A stretch of DNA of 32,297 bases, from NCBI GenBank assembly GCA_009920775.1, contig RFZI01000011.1, positions 1 to 32,297 on the forward strand. Direction: 5' to 3'. Origin of the DNA: Paracoccaceae bacterium. GTDB lineage: Bacteria; Pseudomonadota; Alphaproteobacteria; Rhodobacterales; Rhodobacteraceae. Positions 23,281 through 31,687 of this stretch are shown in pieces. The position numbers were made by a program, and so were the translations under genes. Within the stretch, counting starts at the first letter, position 1. Every line of letters starts with the position of its first letter. The notes below the pieces were generated by a model. It saw nothing but the letters and a program-made list of their open reading frames with translations. It ran no database searches and was not told where the DNA came from.

Positions 23281-24318
23281 CTAGACAGCCTGCCAGAGAT
23301 AGGCTCCATCCTCGCCTAAGAAACGCCGCGCGCGGCCGGTCTGGTGCAGGTGGTTGAGGTGGGCGATTGTCTCGGCCAATGCCATGCCGTATTCGCCCGC
23401 ACCGATCTCCCGTTTGAACAGCGGCAAGAAGCATTCGCCGCCGCGCTTTGGCGTTTGCAGATGGTCAACCAGTCGGCCCAATGCGCCGACATGATTTTCG
23501 ATCAACTGCCGCAGGCGGGTTGGAAGGCCGATGAACGGGAGCTTGTGGCCGCCGAGGACGAAATGCTCCTCAGTGGCGAAACCGGTGAAGCGGTGGCACG
23601 AGTCGAGCCATTCGGCCACCGGATCGGCCTCGGGTTCGTTGGCATAGACGCCGAGGTTGGGGCTGATCGAGGGCAGAAGCTGATCGCCTCCAATCACAAG
23701 GTTGTCCTCAAGGCTCCAGAAGGTCGCGTGTTCGGGCGCGTGGCCGTGACCGATCCTTGTGATCCAGCGGCGGCCGCCGAGGCTGATTTCCTGGCCTTCG
23801 ACGATGCGATCATAGCCGGCGGGCAAGGAATGCACGCAATCGGCAAAGTTGAAGGGGCGCTCGGTTTTGCGTTGCTCGTAGAGGGCCGGATCCATGCCCG
23901 AGCGGCGATAGAAGGCGAGGGTTTCCTCGGTGGGGGCGGGCTGGACATCAAGGGTCAGCATCCGTGCGAGGATCCAGCTCGTTCGCGTGGTGGCCAGTGC
24001 CGCCCCGCGCGCCACGAACCATCCGGCGAGGCCGATATGGTCGGGGTGATAATGGGTGACGATCACCCGCCCGACCGGCTTGCCGCGCAGCGGGCCGGAC
24101 AAGATAGCCTCCCAAATGGCGCGGGATTTGCGGGTGTCGAAGCCGGTGTCGAGGATCGTCCAGCTGTCACCCTCGTCGATGGCGAAGACATTGACATGAT
24201 CGAGCGCCATCGGCAGCGGCAGGCGCAGCCAGAGGACGCCTTCTGCCACCTCGATCGCTTCGCCCGGTGCGGGAGGCTCCTCGAAGGGATAGCGGATCAG
24301 CGCCGCCGGAGATGTCAA
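23281..24318 (-). CDS. MBL-fold metallohydrolase
   Basis: This 345-residue metallo-beta-lactamase-fold hydrolase carries the zinc motif HxHxDH in 'VIVTHYHPDHIGLAGW' (about residue 86-101). Later ligands are probably His in 'GHGHAPEHATFW' and Asp in 'LVIGGDQLLP'. The C-terminal helical extension with 'HLNHLHQTGRARR' is typical of glyoxalase-II/LACTB2-like hydrolases placed next to acyl-CoA dehydrogenase genes. The substrate is unknown; a thioester is an inference from that neighbour. The only start in place is TTG 24318 ('MTSPAALIRYPFEEPPAPG'), overlapping the acyl-CoA dehydrogenase stop by 3 bases. Confidence 0.85.
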   Translation of the reverse strand: MTSPAALIRYPFEEPPAPGEAIEVAEGVLWLRLPLPMALDHVNVFAIDEGDSWTILDTGFDTRKSRAIWEAILSGPLRGKPVGRVIVTHYHPDHIGLAGWFVARGAALATTRTSWILARMLTLDVQPAPTEETLAFYRRSGMDPALYEQRKTERPFNFADCVHSLPAGYDRIVEGQEISLGGRRWITRIGHGHAPEHATFWSLEDNLVIGGDQLLPSISPNLGVYANEPEADPVAEWLDSCHRFTGFATEEHFVLGGHKLPFIGLPTRLRQLIENHVGALGRLVDHLQTPKRGGECFLPLFKREIGAGEYGMALAETIAHLNHLHQTGRARRFLGEDGAYLWQAV

Positions 24319-25795
24319 AGCCCGAGCTCCTCCAATGGAACGTCAACCAGCCCTGCCGCGCCGGCAGTGGCATGAGCCAATAGCGCCTGATGCTCGGGGA
24401 GGACACTGCGAATGTAGAAGGCAGCAAGCGCCCCCCGAGAAGGCGGAAGGCGGCCTCGCCCCCGTCCATCATCTTACGACCCACTAGGTCCATCGCCTGA
24501 ATGCCGTTGGTGCCTTCGTAAATCGCCGTCACCCGCACATCGCGCAGGAATTGGGCGGCGCCGGTTTCCTCGATAAAGCCCATGCCGCCATGCACCTGCA
24601 TCCCCATCTGGCTCACCTCGATGCCGGTATCGGTGCCAAAGGCTTTGGCGATGGGGGTCAAAAGCGCGGCGCGGGCCGACCAGCGTTCGTCGCCCGTGGC
24701 ATTCGCCATATCGATCGCCACGGCGCAGGCGAGCGCAATGGAGCGGGCGGTAAAAACATCGCCCTTCATCGTCATCAGCATCCGCCGAACGTCGGGATAT
24801 TCCGAGATCGTGCCCGTGCCACCGGCACGGCCCTGACGCCGATCCTGCGCGTATTCGAGGGCTTTCTGATAGGCCGCCTCGGCCACGCCAAGCCCCTGCA
24901 CGCCAACACCAAGGCGGGCGTTGTTCATCATGGTGAACATCGCGGCCATGCCGACGTGTGGTTTGCCCACAAGCCAGCCCTTCGCGCCCTCGAAGGCCAT
25001 GACCGCCGTGGGCGAACCATGCAGGCCCATCTTGTGTTCAAGGCTGACCACACGCAGCGAATTGCGCTCGCCGGGATTGCCCTCGGCGTCGGGGATCAGC
25101 TTGGGCACCATGAAAAGGCTGATGCCTTTGGTGCCGGCCACGCCATCGGGCAAGCGGGCGAGCACGAGGTGACAGGTATTGGCGATGAAATCATTGTCGG
25201 CCCAGCTGATGAAAATTTTCTGGCCGGTGATGGCATAGGTGCCGTCCTCCAAGGGTTCGGCCTTGGTCCGAAGCGCACCCACGTCCGAACCTGCCTGCGG
25301 CTCGGTCAGGTTCATCGTGCCGTGCCATTCGCCACTGATCAGCTTGGGCAGGTAGAGCGCCTTGAGCTCGTCGCTGGCGTGGTGCTCGAGCGCCTCGATC
25401 TGGCCTTGGCTCATCAGCGGGTTGAGCTGCAGCGAAAGGCAGGCGCCCGACATCATGTCGTTGACTGCCGTAGCGAGCGTTTGCGGCAGGCCCATGCCGC
25501 CATGTTCGGGATCGGCCGCCATACCCACCCAGCCGCCCTCGGCTATCGCGCGATAGCCGTCGGCAAAGCCCGGCGAAGTGCGGACAATTCCGTTCTCCAG
25601 AACGGCGGGATGCAAGTCGCCTGAACGGTTCAGCGGAGCAAGGATGTCATCGCACATCCGACCGGCTTCGGTCAGGATCGCCTCGGTCACGTCTGGCGAG
25701 GTTTCCGCAAAACGGTCGGTGCCAGTGAGGCTTGCGAAATCGACGATCTTGTCGAGAACAAAGGTGATATCGGCAACGGGCGAACGATAGGGCAT
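24315..25795 (-). pseudogene. Acyl-CoA dehydrogenase, large internal deletion with frameshift
   Basis: This FAD-dependent dehydrogenase is of the long (about 590-residue) C-terminally extended class and would oxidise an acyl-CoA and pass electrons to ETF. AGGAGG precedes ATG 25795. Family sequence runs for about 452 residues, including 'MNLTEPQAGSDVGALRT', 'ITGQKIFISWADND', 'MGLHGSPTAVMAFEGAKGWLVG', 'MQVHGGMGFIEETGAAQFLRD' and 'ITAIYEGTNGIQAMDLVGRK'-type text. After 'GGEAAFRLL' (near 24438) the frame becomes nonsense (the track continues it into the MBL gene). The true C-terminus, 'LAAFYIRSVLPEHQALLAHA' through 'DVPLEELGL', is found in another frame and stops at 24315. About 100 codons of the C-terminal domain are missing. 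The core active site is intact, but the product would be abnormal. Confidence 0.88.
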
Positions 25796-25903
25796 GGCTC
25801 ACTCCTCCTGGCGCGGCTTGGAAAAACCTGGCGGTGTCTGTATGTCGGCGAATTGACGGCAAGGTAACGTTCTGCCACCCGCCAGCAACAGAAACGCAGC
25901 GTC

Positions 25904-26857
25904 ATGACTTTGACAGAGACCCAAGTTCTGAAAGCCGATACAGCCGGGCTTGCTCGCGCAGGTGCGTTGCTTGCAGCGGGTCGGCTCGTCGCTTTTCCGA
26001 CCGAAACGGTCTATGGTCTTGGCGCGGATGCGCGCGACGATCTGGCGGTCGCAAGGATCTATGAGGCCAAGGGTCGTCCGAGTTTCAATCCGCTTATCGT
26101 CCATCTTCCCGACGTCGCCGCGGCGCGCGACCTTTGTGAATTTACGTCAGAGGCCGAACGCCTTGCCGATGCCTTCTGGCCTGGCGCGTTGACCCTCGTC
26201 TTGCCTTTGAGGGCGGGCGCAGGGATCTCGCGGCTCGTGACAGCGGGGCTCGATACCTTGGCGATCCGCGTGCCGGATCACCCGGTGGCACAGGGGCTTT
26301 TGCGCGCGTTTGGAGGCCCGGTCGCGGCCCCGTCCGCCAACCCGTCTGGCCGGATTAGCCCCACATTGGCGGCCCACGTCTTGGCGGGCCTTAAGGGCCG
26401 GATCGAGGCGGTGGTTGATGGCGGCGCCTGCGGGGTCGGCCTGGAATCGACGATTATCGGCTGCCTTCCCGAGCCAACGCTGCTTCGGGCCGGTGGCCTG
26501 CAAAGCGAAGTTATCGAGGCCTGCCTAGGCTATTCACTCCTGCGGTCGGTCGAGGCGACCGACAACCCCGTGGCCCCCGGCCAGCTTGAGTCGCACTACG
26601 CTCCGAAGGGCCGGGTTCGGCTCAATGCCGAGATCGTCGAGCCGGGCGAGATTCTATTGGGCTTTGGTCACGTCGATGCGCCAATCAACCTGTCGCCCTC
26701 CGGTGATCTGGTCGAGGCGGCAGCGCGGCTTTTTGGCTGCCTGCACGAGCTTGACGCAATGGGGGCAGAGCGGATTGCCGTCTCCCCAATTCCCGATCAC
26801 GGCCTGGGGCGAGCGATCAACGACCGCCTGCGCCGCGCCGCTGCGCCTCGCCCCTGA
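25904..26857 (+). CDS. L-threonylcarbamoyladenylate synthase (Sua5/YrdC/YwlC)
   Basis: This enzyme makes threonylcarbamoyl-AMP from threonine, bicarbonate and ATP, the first step of the universal tRNA modification t6A37. The 317-residue protein has the YrdC domain ('VAFPTETVYGLGADARDDLAVARIYEAKGRPSFNPLIVHL', then 'APSANPSGRISPT' and 'VVDGGACGVGLESTII') and a C-terminal Sua5 domain with the linker 'LESHYAPKGRVRL'. It is therefore the longer Sua5 type. It is divergent from the acyl-CoA dehydrogenase, about 100 bases apart. Its TGA abuts the complement of the next gene's stop (TGATCA). Confidence 0.93.
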   Translation: MTLTETQVLKADTAGLARAGALLAAGRLVAFPTETVYGLGADARDDLAVARIYEAKGRPSFNPLIVHLPDVAAARDLCEFTSEAERLADAFWPGALTLVLPLRAGAGISRLVTAGLDTLAIRVPDHPVAQGLLRAFGGPVAAPSANPSGRISPTLAAHVLAGLKGRIEAVVDGGACGVGLESTIIGCLPEPTLLRAGGLQSEVIEACLGYSLLRSVEATDNPVAPGQLESHYAPKGRVRLNAEIVEPGEILLGFGHVDAPINLSPSGDLVEAAARLFGCLHELDAMGAERIAVSPIPDHGLGRAINDRLRRAAAPRP

Positions 26858-27181
26858 TCACACGTTCTTGCGTTCGATGTAGGAGCGAAGCTCTTCCGCC
26901 TCGCGCCGCGCCTCACGCAAGCCATCCATGGCCGCCCGAAGCTCGGCTTCGGTCTGCGAAAGCTGATTGGTCATCTCGGCTTCGCGCTGCTGCAGATAGG
27001 TGATTGCTTGGTCGCGCGTTTCTTCGGCCTCATGCAGAGACTGGGCCATTCGTTCAAGCTCGCCGATGTCGGCCTGCGTCACGCGGGTAAAGCGGTTGAC
27101 GAGCCAGCTGGCAAACCAACCGAGGCAGAAAGCGACAAACAGGATGACCGCGGTCGCCAGAATGAATTCGGATCTGTTCAT
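26858..27181 (-). CDS. Membrane-anchored coiled-coil protein
   Basis: This 107-residue protein has an N-terminal transmembrane helix (about 7-30, 'ILATAVILFVAFCLGWFASWLV'). A long charged coiled coil follows to near the end ('ERMAQSLHEAEETRDQAITY', 'MTNQLSQTEAELRAAMDGLREARREAEELRSYIER'). The track start at 27382 is too early; ATG 27181 follows the OmpA-family gene by 13 bases. The layout resembles small division- or envelope-associated proteins such as YhcB, but sequence similarity is not strong enough to name it. The close link with the OmpA-family gene suggests a shared envelope role. Confidence 0.75.
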   Translation of the reverse strand: MNRSEFILATAVILFVAFCLGWFASWLVNRFTRVTQADIGELERMAQSLHEAEETRDQAITYLQQREAEMTNQLSQTEAELRAAMDGLREARREAEELRSYIERKNV

Positions 27182-27194
27182 GGGGCTGGTGTTC

Positions 27195-29102
27195 CTATCC
27201 TTCGGTGCCTGCGGCGCTATCGTCGGCTGGTGTCTCGGCTTGCGGGGCCTCCTCGGCCGGCGGTTCGCCGGTCGTAGTGGCATCTTCTTCGAGCGCATAA
27301 ACTCTGAATTCGATCCTGCGATTGGCCTCGCGACCCTCTTCGGTATCGTTGTCGGCAATCGGGTCGGCCTCGCCATAGCCAACGGCGCGGAAGCTGCCGG
27401 TGGGAACCCGGCGAGAGCGCAGCGCGCTCAGAACCGCCTCGGCCCGCGATTGGCTTAGGTTCTTGTTCATTTCTTCGCGGCCCTGACTGTCGGTGTAGCC
27501 CGCGACCTCAATCGGCGCGTCCATGCAGTCGCGCAGGACAACGGAGATATCGTCAAGGATCAGCCGGGATTCGGCTGTCAGGGTTGCAGAGCCGGGATCG
27601 AAGATGATCTTGCGGTCGCCGGTGACTGCAAGAATTTCGGCGACGCAGGCTTCGGGCGTGGGTCCGGTTTCGACCTCGACGACCTGCTCTACGACGTTCA
27701 GATCCACGGTAAACTCGGCCGACTGCCCGAGTTTTTCGATAAAGAGGCGCGAGATTTCCGACGTAGTATCGGCATTGGTGGTGTTGCCGCGGACCGCCAC
27801 GAGATCGGGCTGAACGATGACCGAGCCATTGGTCAGCATCGAGAGCGCCTCAAGTCCGGCAAGAACTCTGACCGACCAGCCCCTCGGCAGCCCTTCAACA
27901 ACCCGCGTTCCCATCGTCAGGTTGGATTGGCCGAATCGCGCCTTGGCATAGTTCTCGACCATCATGTTGGTCAGATCATCCGGAACCCGCCCGCGCAGCT
28001 GCGCGTGGCCCTCGGGGCTGAGGGTTGCGCTAAACTGCGGCACGCCCTCTGGGGCGGCTTCAGGCGCGACCGGCAGCGCCGCAGTCAAAGAGAAGATGTC
28101 GGGCAAGGCATTCTCAAACTCGCCCACTACTGTGTCGAAAAGGTCTTGAGGTGTGCCCTCGAGCGCAACAAGCGAGATATCCGCGTCTGAAAGGGTCACG
28201 GTGCCGCCGCCAAGGCGATAGACCGACTGGATCGACATCTCGACGGCATCCGCCCAGAACCCGGACGGGACACCCAGTGCGATCGTGCAGTCAAAATCAT
28301 CCTCAAGCCCCGCCGCGCGGGCAGCGGCCTCGATCTGCGCGGCAGCCTCGGTCGTGTCGGCGGCGCATGCGTCGAACTTCGCGCCTTCGGCATCCAGCGA
28401 AAAACGGGTCGTGAACGGGGTGATTACAGGGCGCGGCGCACTGATCGACATGGTCAGCTCGACTGCCGCAGGCGCCAAAGCGCGGAGGTTGGATTCAAGC
28501 TCCAGCTTCTGCTCTGGACTGTCGCTGATTGCCGTAACCTCAACCTGACCCGGAGCGACCGATATCTTGGAACGCGGCAAAATCGCCAAGGCGCGGATGG
28601 CAAAGGTCAGTGCCTGCCTCCAGCCCTCGGGCATCGGAAAATCCGCGGCTTCCAGCAGATCATTGACCGGTTTGCCACTGGCAATTTCTGCAATCCGTTC
28701 CGAGATATCTGCCCGGTCTGAAGCAGAGGGAATAAGCCCGATCAGCGAAACACCGGAATCGTTTCGCAGGATTTCGATGGCAAATTCCGGTGCGGTGATC
28801 CCTTCATTATCGGCGATCGACATATTGTCGATTACGCGGCTGGCATCGACGATGCTGCCGGCGATCGAGATTGAGCGGAAGCGTGCCGCTTCGCTGGGAG
28901 CGCGACCCTCGATGATGACCTGAAGGCCGTCGCCCAGAACCGTGGCCCAGCTTTGATCGTCGTCTATGAGCGCTTCCTGGACCGAAATCACCGAGCGGTT
29001 TTCGACGACAGCCACCACAGCGAGAGCGGCAAAATACGACAGAAGCGCCGCAACGACGAAACTGGCAACCCGGATCAGAACGGTAGAGAGGCGAAGCGGC
29101 AT
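27195..29102 (-). CDS. OmpA-family protein with N-terminal membrane anchor and BON-like repeats
   Basis: This protein of about 635 residues has one N-terminal hydrophobic segment ('LIRVASFVVAALLSYFAALAVVAVV') acting as an anchor or uncleaved signal. A long periplasmic region follows, with repeated alpha/beta units such as 'GDGLQVIIEGRAPSEAARFRSISIAG' and 'LSPEGHAQLRGRVPDD', which look like BON-type modules. The C-terminal OmpA domain ('KIIFDPGSATLTAESRLILDDI', 'IEVAGYTDSQGREEMNKNLSQSRAEAVL', 'GYGEADPIADNDTEEGREANRRIEFRV') binds peptidoglycan, and an acidic Ala/Pro/Glu tail ends it. I chose ATG 29102 ('MPLRLSTVL'), with TTGGA upstream, over the GTG at 29138. The protein probably links membrane and cell wall. 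The same architecture is common in Rhodobacterales, but its role is not known to me. Confidence 0.85.
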   Translation of the reverse strand: MPLRLSTVLIRVASFVVAALLSYFAALAVVAVVENRSVISVQEALIDDDQSWATVLGDGLQVIIEGRAPSEAARFRSISIAGSIVDASRVIDNMSIADNEGITAPEFAIEILRNDSGVSLIGLIPSASDRADISERIAEIASGKPVNDLLEAADFPMPEGWRQALTFAIRALAILPRSKISVAPGQVEVTAISDSPEQKLELESNLRALAPAAVELTMSISAPRPVITPFTTRFSLDAEGAKFDACAADTTEAAAQIEAAARAAGLEDDFDCTIALGVPSGFWADAVEMSIQSVYRLGGGTVTLSDADISLVALEGTPQDLFDTVVGEFENALPDIFSLTAALPVAPEAAPEGVPQFSATLSPEGHAQLRGRVPDDLTNMMVENYAKARFGQSNLTMGTRVVEGLPRGWSVRVLAGLEALSMLTNGSVIVQPDLVAVRGNTTNADTTSEISRLFIEKLGQSAEFTVDLNVVEQVVEVETGPTPEACVAEILAVTGDRKIIFDPGSATLTAESRLILDDISVVLRDCMDAPIEVAGYTDSQGREEMNKNLSQSRAEAVLSALRSRRVPTGSFRAVGYGEADPIADNDTEEGREANRRIEFRVYALEEDATTTGEPPAEEAPQAETPADDSAAGTEG

Positions 29103-29154
29103 CGGTTTTCCAAGTGGTTCCGGAATGTCTAGGCGCACATTGGCGCGGGTTCAA

Positions 29155-30114
29155 TCACACGAACCAAGCAACGGCGAAAAACAGCACAGGGATCAGACCA
29201 GCATTACGGTTGGACCTGAAGAGCATCAAGAGACGCTCGGGCGAGTCGGGATCGAACCGGCCAAGCTGCCAGGCAAGGTGCCAGCCGAAGGCCCAAACGC
29301 CACCTAGAGCGATCACCAGCGAAAGGACAGAGCGATCGATCACCGCAAGAAGGGTCGCCGCGCCTAAGAGAATCACAGTGGCGACAAGAAACCGGCGAAG
29401 CCAGCGGGGCGAAGCCTCGCCAAAGAGGCGCGCGGTCGATTTCACGCCAATCAGCGCGTCGTCCTCGGTGTCTTGGTGGGCATAGATCGTGTCATAGAAC
29501 AGCGTCCAGGCGATGCCGGCGACATAGAGAATGATCGGGGCAAGCGAGAGGCTGCCCTTGTGCGCCACCCAAGCCAGAAGCGCGCCCCAATTGAAGGCGA
29601 TGCCGAGAAAGACCTGCGGCCACCAGGTGAACCGCTTGGCGAAGGGATAGACCGCCACCGGCAGGAGCGAGATCACGCCGAGGAGGATGGCGTTTGAATT
29701 GAACGTCAAGAGAATCGCGAGGGCGATCAGGGCTTGAGCGATCATCCAGACCGCTGCGCCTTTGGCGCTCACTTGCCCCGACGGGATCGGGCGCGAGCGG
29801 GTCCGCGCCACCTGCGCATCAAATTCGCGGTCGGTGATGTCGTTCCATGTGCAGCCAGCCCCGCGCATGAGGAACGCTCCGGCAGAGCAGCCAAGGCCGA
29901 TCCAGAGGTCGGCCAATCCAAAGCGGCCATCCGACAGGGCGGCAAGACCAAGCCCCCACCAGCAGGGCAGAAGCAAAAGCCACGTGCCGATCGGCCGGTC
30001 GGCGCGGCTCAGGCGCAGATAGGGCCGGGTGGCCTTGGGCGCGATCCGATCGACCCAGTTGCCCCTGACGGCGTCAGATACTTGTCCCTCTGGCGCTCCG
30101 CTGGTCCCGGTCAT
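29155..30114 (-). CDS. ubiA: 4-hydroxybenzoate polyprenyltransferase
   Basis: UbiA attaches the polyprenyl chain to 4-hydroxybenzoate, the second committed step of ubiquinone synthesis, in the inner membrane. The 319-residue protein has about eight or nine helices and both aspartate-rich Mg-diphosphate motifs: 'GCTWNDITDREFDAQVARTRSRPIPSG' (NDxxDxxxD) and 'YDTIYAHQDTEDDALIGVKSTA'. 'RLSRADRPIGTWLLLLPCWWG' is the conserved first helix region. Its partner, the polyprenyl synthase, lies 16 kb away in this window. ATG 30114 leaves only 11 bases to the divergent rsmE start. Confidence 0.94.
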   Translation of the reverse strand: MTGTSGAPEGQVSDAVRGNWVDRIAPKATRPYLRLSRADRPIGTWLLLLPCWWGLGLAALSDGRFGLADLWIGLGCSAGAFLMRGAGCTWNDITDREFDAQVARTRSRPIPSGQVSAKGAAVWMIAQALIALAILLTFNSNAILLGVISLLPVAVYPFAKRFTWWPQVFLGIAFNWGALLAWVAHKGSLSLAPIILYVAGIAWTLFYDTIYAHQDTEDDALIGVKSTARLFGEASPRWLRRFLVATVILLGAATLLAVIDRSVLSLVIALGGVWAFGWHLAWQLGRFDPDSPERLLMLFRSNRNAGLIPVLFFAVAWFV

Positions 30115-30125
30115 AAGTTCGTCCC

Positions 30126-30848
30126 ATGGCTTCGAAAGTTCGGCTCTATGTAGATCAGCCCTTGGGCAAAGGGCAAACCGTCTCTCTCACAAAAGAGCAG
30201 GCGCATTATCTCTTTGGCGTGATGCGGCTTGGGGCCGGGGCGGTGCTGTCTCTCTTCAACGGGCGCGACGGCGAGTGGGATGCCGAGGTGGCCGAAGCGG
30301 GCAAGAAGGGCGGGAGCCTTGCGTGCGTGGAGCAGACCCGCCCCTTGCAGATGCCGCCCGACCTTTGGCTGCTCTTCGCCCCCATAAAGAAAGAGCGCAC
30401 CGATTTCATCGTTGAGAAGGCGGTGGAGCTGGGCGCTGGGCGGATTGTGCCGGTGCAGACCGAGTTCACCAACTCGGGCCGTGTGAAACAGGACCGCTTG
30501 CAGGCCCACGCCGTTGAGGCCGCCGAGCAATGCGGCGGGACGTTTGTGCCCGAGGTGGCCGAGATGGAACGGCTTGGGCGGCTTCTTGATACATGGCCAA
30601 CGGGCCGGAGGCTGATGTTCTGCGACGAGACCATGCTCGGCGCGGCGACTGCGCTCGCCGGTCAGTCTAGGGGCCCGTGGGCCATCCTCATCGGCCCCGA
30701 GGGCGGCTTTTCCGAGGCGGAGCGCACGCGGTTGAGGGCGCTCCCATATGCTCTTTCTGTGAGCCTCGGCCCCCGCATCCTGCGCGCCGATACAGCCGCT
30801 GTCGCAGCCCTCACCCTCTGGCAATCGGCGCTGGGCGACTGGGCATGA
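30126..30848 (+). CDS. rsmE: 16S rRNA (uracil1498-N3)-methyltransferase
   Basis: RsmE methylates U1498 of 16S rRNA in the assembled 30S subunit, using SAM. The 240-residue protein has an N-terminal PUA-like domain ('VRLYVDQPLGKGQTVSLTKEQAHYLFGVMRL') and a SPOUT domain with the trefoil-knot motifs 'AILIGPEGGFSEAER' and 'SLGPRILRADTAAVAAL'. 'KKERTDFIVEKAVELGAGRIVPVQTEFTN' is the conserved centre. No ribosome site precedes ATG 30126, and TAAGTT lies at the -12 to -7 position relative to it, so it might be translated from a leaderless message. It overlaps the next gene by ATGA. Confidence 0.93.
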   Translation: MASKVRLYVDQPLGKGQTVSLTKEQAHYLFGVMRLGAGAVLSLFNGRDGEWDAEVAEAGKKGGSLACVEQTRPLQMPPDLWLLFAPIKKERTDFIVEKAVELGAGRIVPVQTEFTNSGRVKQDRLQAHAVEAAEQCGGTFVPEVAEMERLGRLLDTWPTGRRLMFCDETMLGAATALAGQSRGPWAILIGPEGGFSEAERTRLRALPYALSVSLGPRILRADTAAVAALTLWQSALGDWA

Positions 30849-31687
30849 TCCGCGCGCATCCCGAAGACTGGCCCGAGATCGAGGCCTTTCTGACGCCTCG
30901 CGCAGACTATGCGATGTTTCCTCTTAACAACGCGCGGTTCTATGGCGTCGACGGCGAGGATCCCTATTCCCTTCGGGTCTGGATTGCACGGGGTGCGCAA
31001 GGAGGCATCAGCGACGTTCTCAGCATGACCAAGAAGGGCATGATCATGCCCTATCTGCCCTCGGGCGATTTTGGCGCTGCTGCCAAGGCCATCGCTGGCC
31101 GGTCAGCCGAGGGCATCATCGGCCCACGTGATCATGCACGCGGCTTGAAGGAGGCGCTCGGCCTCGCGCAAGTGCCTGTCACGCTTGACGACGACGACCC
31201 CCACTTCTCACTAGACCTAGATGATCTCGTGATCCCCGAGGGCAAGGGGGAGCTTGTGACGCTCGCCGCCGCTGATCCCGAGACCATGATCCGCTGGCGC
31301 ATCGACTATTCCATCGAGGCGATCCAACTGCCTCCCGATCGGGCCGAGGAAGATGGTCGGCGAGCCTATCACAGCTATATCGAGCGCGATTCGCATCGGG
31401 TCTTGATGGTGGATGATCAGCCGGTGGCGACCACGGGGATCAATGCCCGCCTGCCGCAGATTGTGCAGGTTGGTGGCGTCTACACCCCACCGCCGCTCCG
31501 CGGCCTCGGCTATGCCCGCCGCGCTGTCGCGCTCCATTTGGCCGAGGCGCGGTCGGCGGGCGCGACAAGAGCCACGCTCTTCGCCGGTTCGGAAATGGCC
31601 ACCCGCGCCTATCAGGCGATCGGCTTTCGGCGGATCGGCGATTGGAGCATCATTCTCTTCAAGGAGCCTGTGACGCTGAATGTCTGA
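30845..31687 (+). CDS. GNAT family N-acetyltransferase with N-terminal extension
   Basis: This 280-residue protein is the second GNAT enzyme in the window. The acetyl-CoA loop is 'GGVYTPPPLRGLGYARRAVALHLAEARSAG' (about 211-240), followed by 'TLFAGSEMATRAYQAIGFRRIGDWSIILF', a typical motif B and terminus. The first 110 residues look like a second, degenerate GNAT-like half ('IRAHPEDWPEIEAFLTPR', 'ARGLKEALGLA'). The substrate is unknown. Its start overlaps the rsmE stop, and its end overlaps the next gene by 8 bases. The track's 30677 start lies inside rsmE and is wrong. Confidence 0.85.
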   Translation: MIRAHPEDWPEIEAFLTPRADYAMFPLNNARFYGVDGEDPYSLRVWIARGAQGGISDVLSMTKKGMIMPYLPSGDFGAAAKAIAGRSAEGIIGPRDHARGLKEALGLAQVPVTLDDDDPHFSLDLDDLVIPEGKGELVTLAAADPETMIRWRIDYSIEAIQLPPDRAEEDGRRAYHSYIERDSHRVLMVDDQPVATTGINARLPQIVQVGGVYTPPPLRGLGYARRAVALHLAEARSAGATRATLFAGSEMATRAYQAIGFRRIGDWSIILFKEPVTLNV

